Below, piece by piece: positions 5,704-7,779 of a DNA stretch of 7,779 nucleotides; positions within the stretch are counted from its first letter, which is position 1, and each line of letters begins with the position of its first letter. The DNA lies in the NCBI GenBank assembly GCA_020355945.1, contig CP070627.1, positions 1,374,650 to 1,382,428 of the forward strand, given 5' to 3'. The notes beneath the pieces were generated by a model. The model searched no databases, was not told the DNA's origin, and saw nothing but the letters and a program-made list of their open reading frames with translations. The position numbers and the translations under genes are program-made. This DNA is from Candidatus Aminicenantota bacterium. GTDB lineage: Bacteria; Acidobacteriota; Aminicenantia; UBA2199.

Positions 5704-7779
5704 CGCCGGCCGAAAATCCTTTCGTGGGCTTGCGGCCTTTCGAGGCGGAAGACGCCCTCTATTATTTCGGCCGTCGGGACCAGACCCAGGCCCTATTGAA
5801 CCGTTTGCGCGATACCCGTTTCCTCGCCGTGGTGGGCAGTTCCGGCTCGGGGAAATCATCGCTGGTGCGGGCCGGGCTTATTCCCAATCTTGAAGCGGGA
5901 TTCCTGGCACGTAACCGGGATTCCTGGCATATTGCCCGCATGAAACCCGGGGACCGCCCGGTTTTTAACCTGGCCCAAGCCCTGCTTGAAGCCGTGAAAG
6001 GCCGGGATTCCTCGACAGGCAGCAATGATTGGTTTGAAGCAATAAGGACTAAGGGGATTCACGGGGCAATGGCAAGAATCGGGCCGGTCCTGGAACGGGA
6101 AAAGAGTAATCTTTTCCTGTTGGTAGACCAGTTTGAAGAGGTGTTTCGCTTTGGAGTGCATGCAAAAGATACACGGAAACAGGAGCAGGCCGCCGAATTC
6201 GTGGATTTGCTGCTGCGGCTGGCAAACCAGGAAGAGGTCCCGGTTTATGTGTGTCTCACCATGCGATCCGATTATATCGGTGACTGCGATGCCTTTCCCG
6301 GTTTACCCGAAGCCATGAACCGCAGCCAATATTTAGTGCCCCGATTGAGCCGCACGCAGCGGCGGGAAGCGATCGAGGGGCCCATTCGTTTATCCGGTGC
6401 ATCTATATCAACCCGGTTATTGGACCGGTTATTGAACGAGAGCGGGCAGTTCAGGGATGATCTGCCGGTGCTCCAACATGCGTTAATGCGCACCTGGGAA
6501 AAATGGCGGGATGACCCCTCCGGCGGGTCCTTCATTGATATGGGCCATTACCAGGAAATCGGCACCATGAAAGACGCGCTTTCCAATCATGCGGATGAAG
6601 CGCTGGAGGAATTATCTAAAGAGGATCAACACCTGGCAAAACGACTTTTCCAGGCATTGACCGAGACAGATGCGGAAAACCGCGCCATCCGCCGACCCGC
6701 GCATCTTAGCCAGCTAGAAGCCGTTACCAATGCCCCCGGGGATAAATTAATATTAATCATAGATAAATTTCGCAAGCACAATCGAGCCTTCCTGGTGCTT
6801 TCTCCTGGTGACGACAACCCGCTGGTGGATATTTCCCATGAGAGTTTGATGCGTCATTGGGGCACATTGGCAGAGTGGATGAAAGAAGAGGCCGAGCATG
6901 CGGACACCTACAGGCGCCTGGCGGATGCAGCGGAGTTGTACCGGGAGAATAAAGGGGGACTTTATACAGACCCTGCTTTACAGGCGGCTTTGGATTGGTT
7001 AAACGACGAAGCCCCCACCACGGCATGGGCGCAACAGTACCACCACGGCTTTGACAGGGCTAAAACATTCCTGGAAAAGAGCCGGAAAATTCGAGATGAA
7101 AAAAAATTGGCGGAAAAAAAACAGCAGGAAGAACGGGAACGGCTGCTAATGCAGAAAAACCAGCAGCAGCAAAAGACATTACGGCTGACAAAAATATTTA
7201 TTTCTATTATATCTATTTCTTTATTTATTTCCCTGTTCCTGGTGGTCCTGGCAGTGCAAGGGAGTAAGGAAGCGAAACGCCGGAGATTGGAAGCCAACTA
7301 TAACCTGGCTAAAGCATTCGAAGAAAAGGCAAAGAATGGATTGGATTCCGGTGACTACAGGGAGGCGTGGTTAAATATAACGGCGGCATTGAAGCAAGAA
7401 ATACCCGGGGACAGGCTCCACCTGCAGCCGGTTTTAACGGGTGCGTTATTAAACCGGGAAGTGGTGAACAAAGCGTTTTGTGAGCGCTGGTTTTCTCCTT
7501 CATCACATTCTCACTCATCGACAGTCAGCAGCGTGGCCTTCAGTCCTGACGGCAAGACCCTGGCATCCGGCTCTTATGATAATACCATCTGTCTGTGGGA
7601 TCTGGGGTCCCAAAAAGAGACGGCCACATTGACGGGACATTCATCTGCTGTGACATCCGTGGCCTTCAGTCCCGACGGCAAAACCCTGGCATCCGGCTCT
7701 TATGATCATACCATCCGTCTGTGGAATTTGGTGTCCCCAAAAGAGACGGCCACATTGACGGGACATTCTGAACCAGTGA
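5700..7779 (+). CDS. nSTAND1 NTPase with membrane helix and C-terminal WD40 repeats, 3' end cut by window
   Basis: The frame is open from ATG 5700 to the edge (693 codons). The N-terminus NPFVGLRPFEAEDALYYFGR is typical of nSTAND1 proteins. Walker A is GSSGSGKSS (46-54) and Walker B is LFLLVDQFEE (138-147). The winged-helix-like end of the module shows DISHESLMRHWGTLAEWM (377-394). A Lys/Glu/Gln-rich coiled-coil linker spans about 455-495. Residues 499-519 (FISIISISLFISLFLVVLAV) form one transmembrane helix. A helical pair follows (530-585), then WD40 blades from about 606 (VAFSPDGKTLASGSYD, twice). STAND proteins are ATP-driven switches in which the propeller usually senses and the NTPase oligomerises. 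This protein carries no effector domain of its own in the visible part. The ATGA overlap with the TIR gene suggests that protein is the partner. Basic residues flank the helix on both sides, so topology is unclear. Confidence 0.94.
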   Translation, partial: MTPAENPFVGLRPFEAEDALYYFGRRDQTQALLNRLRDTRFLAVVGSSGSGKSSLVRAGLIPNLEAGFLARNRDSWHIARMKPGDRPVFNLAQALLEAVKGRDSSTGSNDWFEAIRTKGIHGAMARIGPVLEREKSNLFLLVDQFEEVFRFGVHAKDTRKQEQAAEFVDLLLRLANQEEVPVYVCLTMRSDYIGDCDAFPGLPEAMNRSQYLVPRLSRTQRREAIEGPIRLSGASISTRLLDRLLNESGQFRDDLPVLQHALMRTWEKWRDDPSGGSFIDMGHYQEIGTMKDALSNHADEALEELSKEDQHLAKRLFQALTETDAENRAIRRPAHLSQLEAVTNAPGDKLILIIDKFRKHNRAFLVLSPGDDNPLVDISHESLMRHWGTLAEWMKEEAEHADTYRRLADAAELYRENKGGLYTDPALQAALDWLNDEAPTTAWAQQYHHGFDRAKTFLEKSRKIRDEKKLAEKKQQEERERLLMQKNQQQQKTLRLTKIFISIISISLFISLFLVVLAVQGSKEAKRRRLEANYNLAKAFEEKAKNGLDSGDYREAWLNITAALKQEIPGDRLHLQPVLTGALLNREVVNKAFCERWFSPSSHSHSSTVSSVAFSPDGKTLASGSYDNTICLWDLGSQKETATLTGHSSAVTSVAFSPDGKTLASGSYDHTIRLWNLVSPKETATLTGHSEPV
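7533..7779 (+). repeat. Nearly identical 126-bp WD40-blade repeats inside the STAND gene
   Basis: Unit one (7533-7658) and unit two (7659 to the edge) are 126 bp apart, which is 42 codons or one propeller blade. Over the first 110 bases they differ at 8 sites. They differ more in the last bases before the window ends. Such identity points to recent duplication or gene conversion of blades, and the array probably continues beyond the window. Confidence 0.9.

Noticed and set aside
5896..5929. Two copies of CGGGATTCCTGGCA 20 bp apart in the STAND gene
   Set aside because: They fall in different codon frames and the encoded residues fit the normal nSTAND1 pattern, so chance similarity is enough.

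Overview
The window is bacterial DNA of mixed origin. A metabolic gene sits on the left, a three-protein signalling or defence-like module fills the right half, and a patchwork of unrecognised genes, gene debris and repeats lies between them. I cannot name the organism from the sequence. The DPD-like flavoenzyme, the nSTAND/WD40 protein and the long non-coding tandem array would suit a large-genome anaerobic bacterium (Desulfobacterota- or Aminicenantes-like), but that is only a guess.

Left (1-1538, minus strand): the first 512 codons of a dihydropyrimidine-dehydrogenase-like protein. It has an Fe-S/FAD/NAD(P)H GltD-like part followed by the start of a dihydroorotate-dehydrogenase-like barrel, cut by the window edge. 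It is missed if one looks only for ORFs with a stop inside the window.

Centre-left (1539-3292): back-to-back sigma70-type promoters, each with TTGACA and a 17-bp spacer, fire left into the flavoenzyme and right into an AT-rich operon. The operon encodes two unrecognised 226-residue proteins. The first looks soluble and the second has one N-terminal membrane helix. Their genes share an ATGA stop/start, and a second ATGA joins the second gene to a 45-codon fragment of a TIR-domain gene. That fragment is about 89% identical over 116 bp to the intact TIR gene 1.1 kb downstream.

Centre (3293-4185): a possible 36-40 codon basic micro-ORF on the minus strand with its own promoter and Shine-Dalgarno sequence, then ten contiguous 42-bp repeat units able to fold into hairpins, then a promoter (TTGCAA-17-TATAAT) for the right-hand operon.

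Right (4186-7779): a two-gene operon with ATGA overlap. The first product has a TIR domain carrying the NADase-type glutamate, followed by two further TIR-like domains that look degenerate. The second is an nSTAND1 NTPase with a coiled-coil linker, a transmembrane helix and the start of a WD40 propeller whose first blades are nearly identical at DNA level. The natural reading is a sensor/switch (WD40-STAND, membrane-tethered) paired with a TIR effector or adaptor encoded in trans. This resembles bacterial NLR-like immunity or signalling, but the function is inferred.
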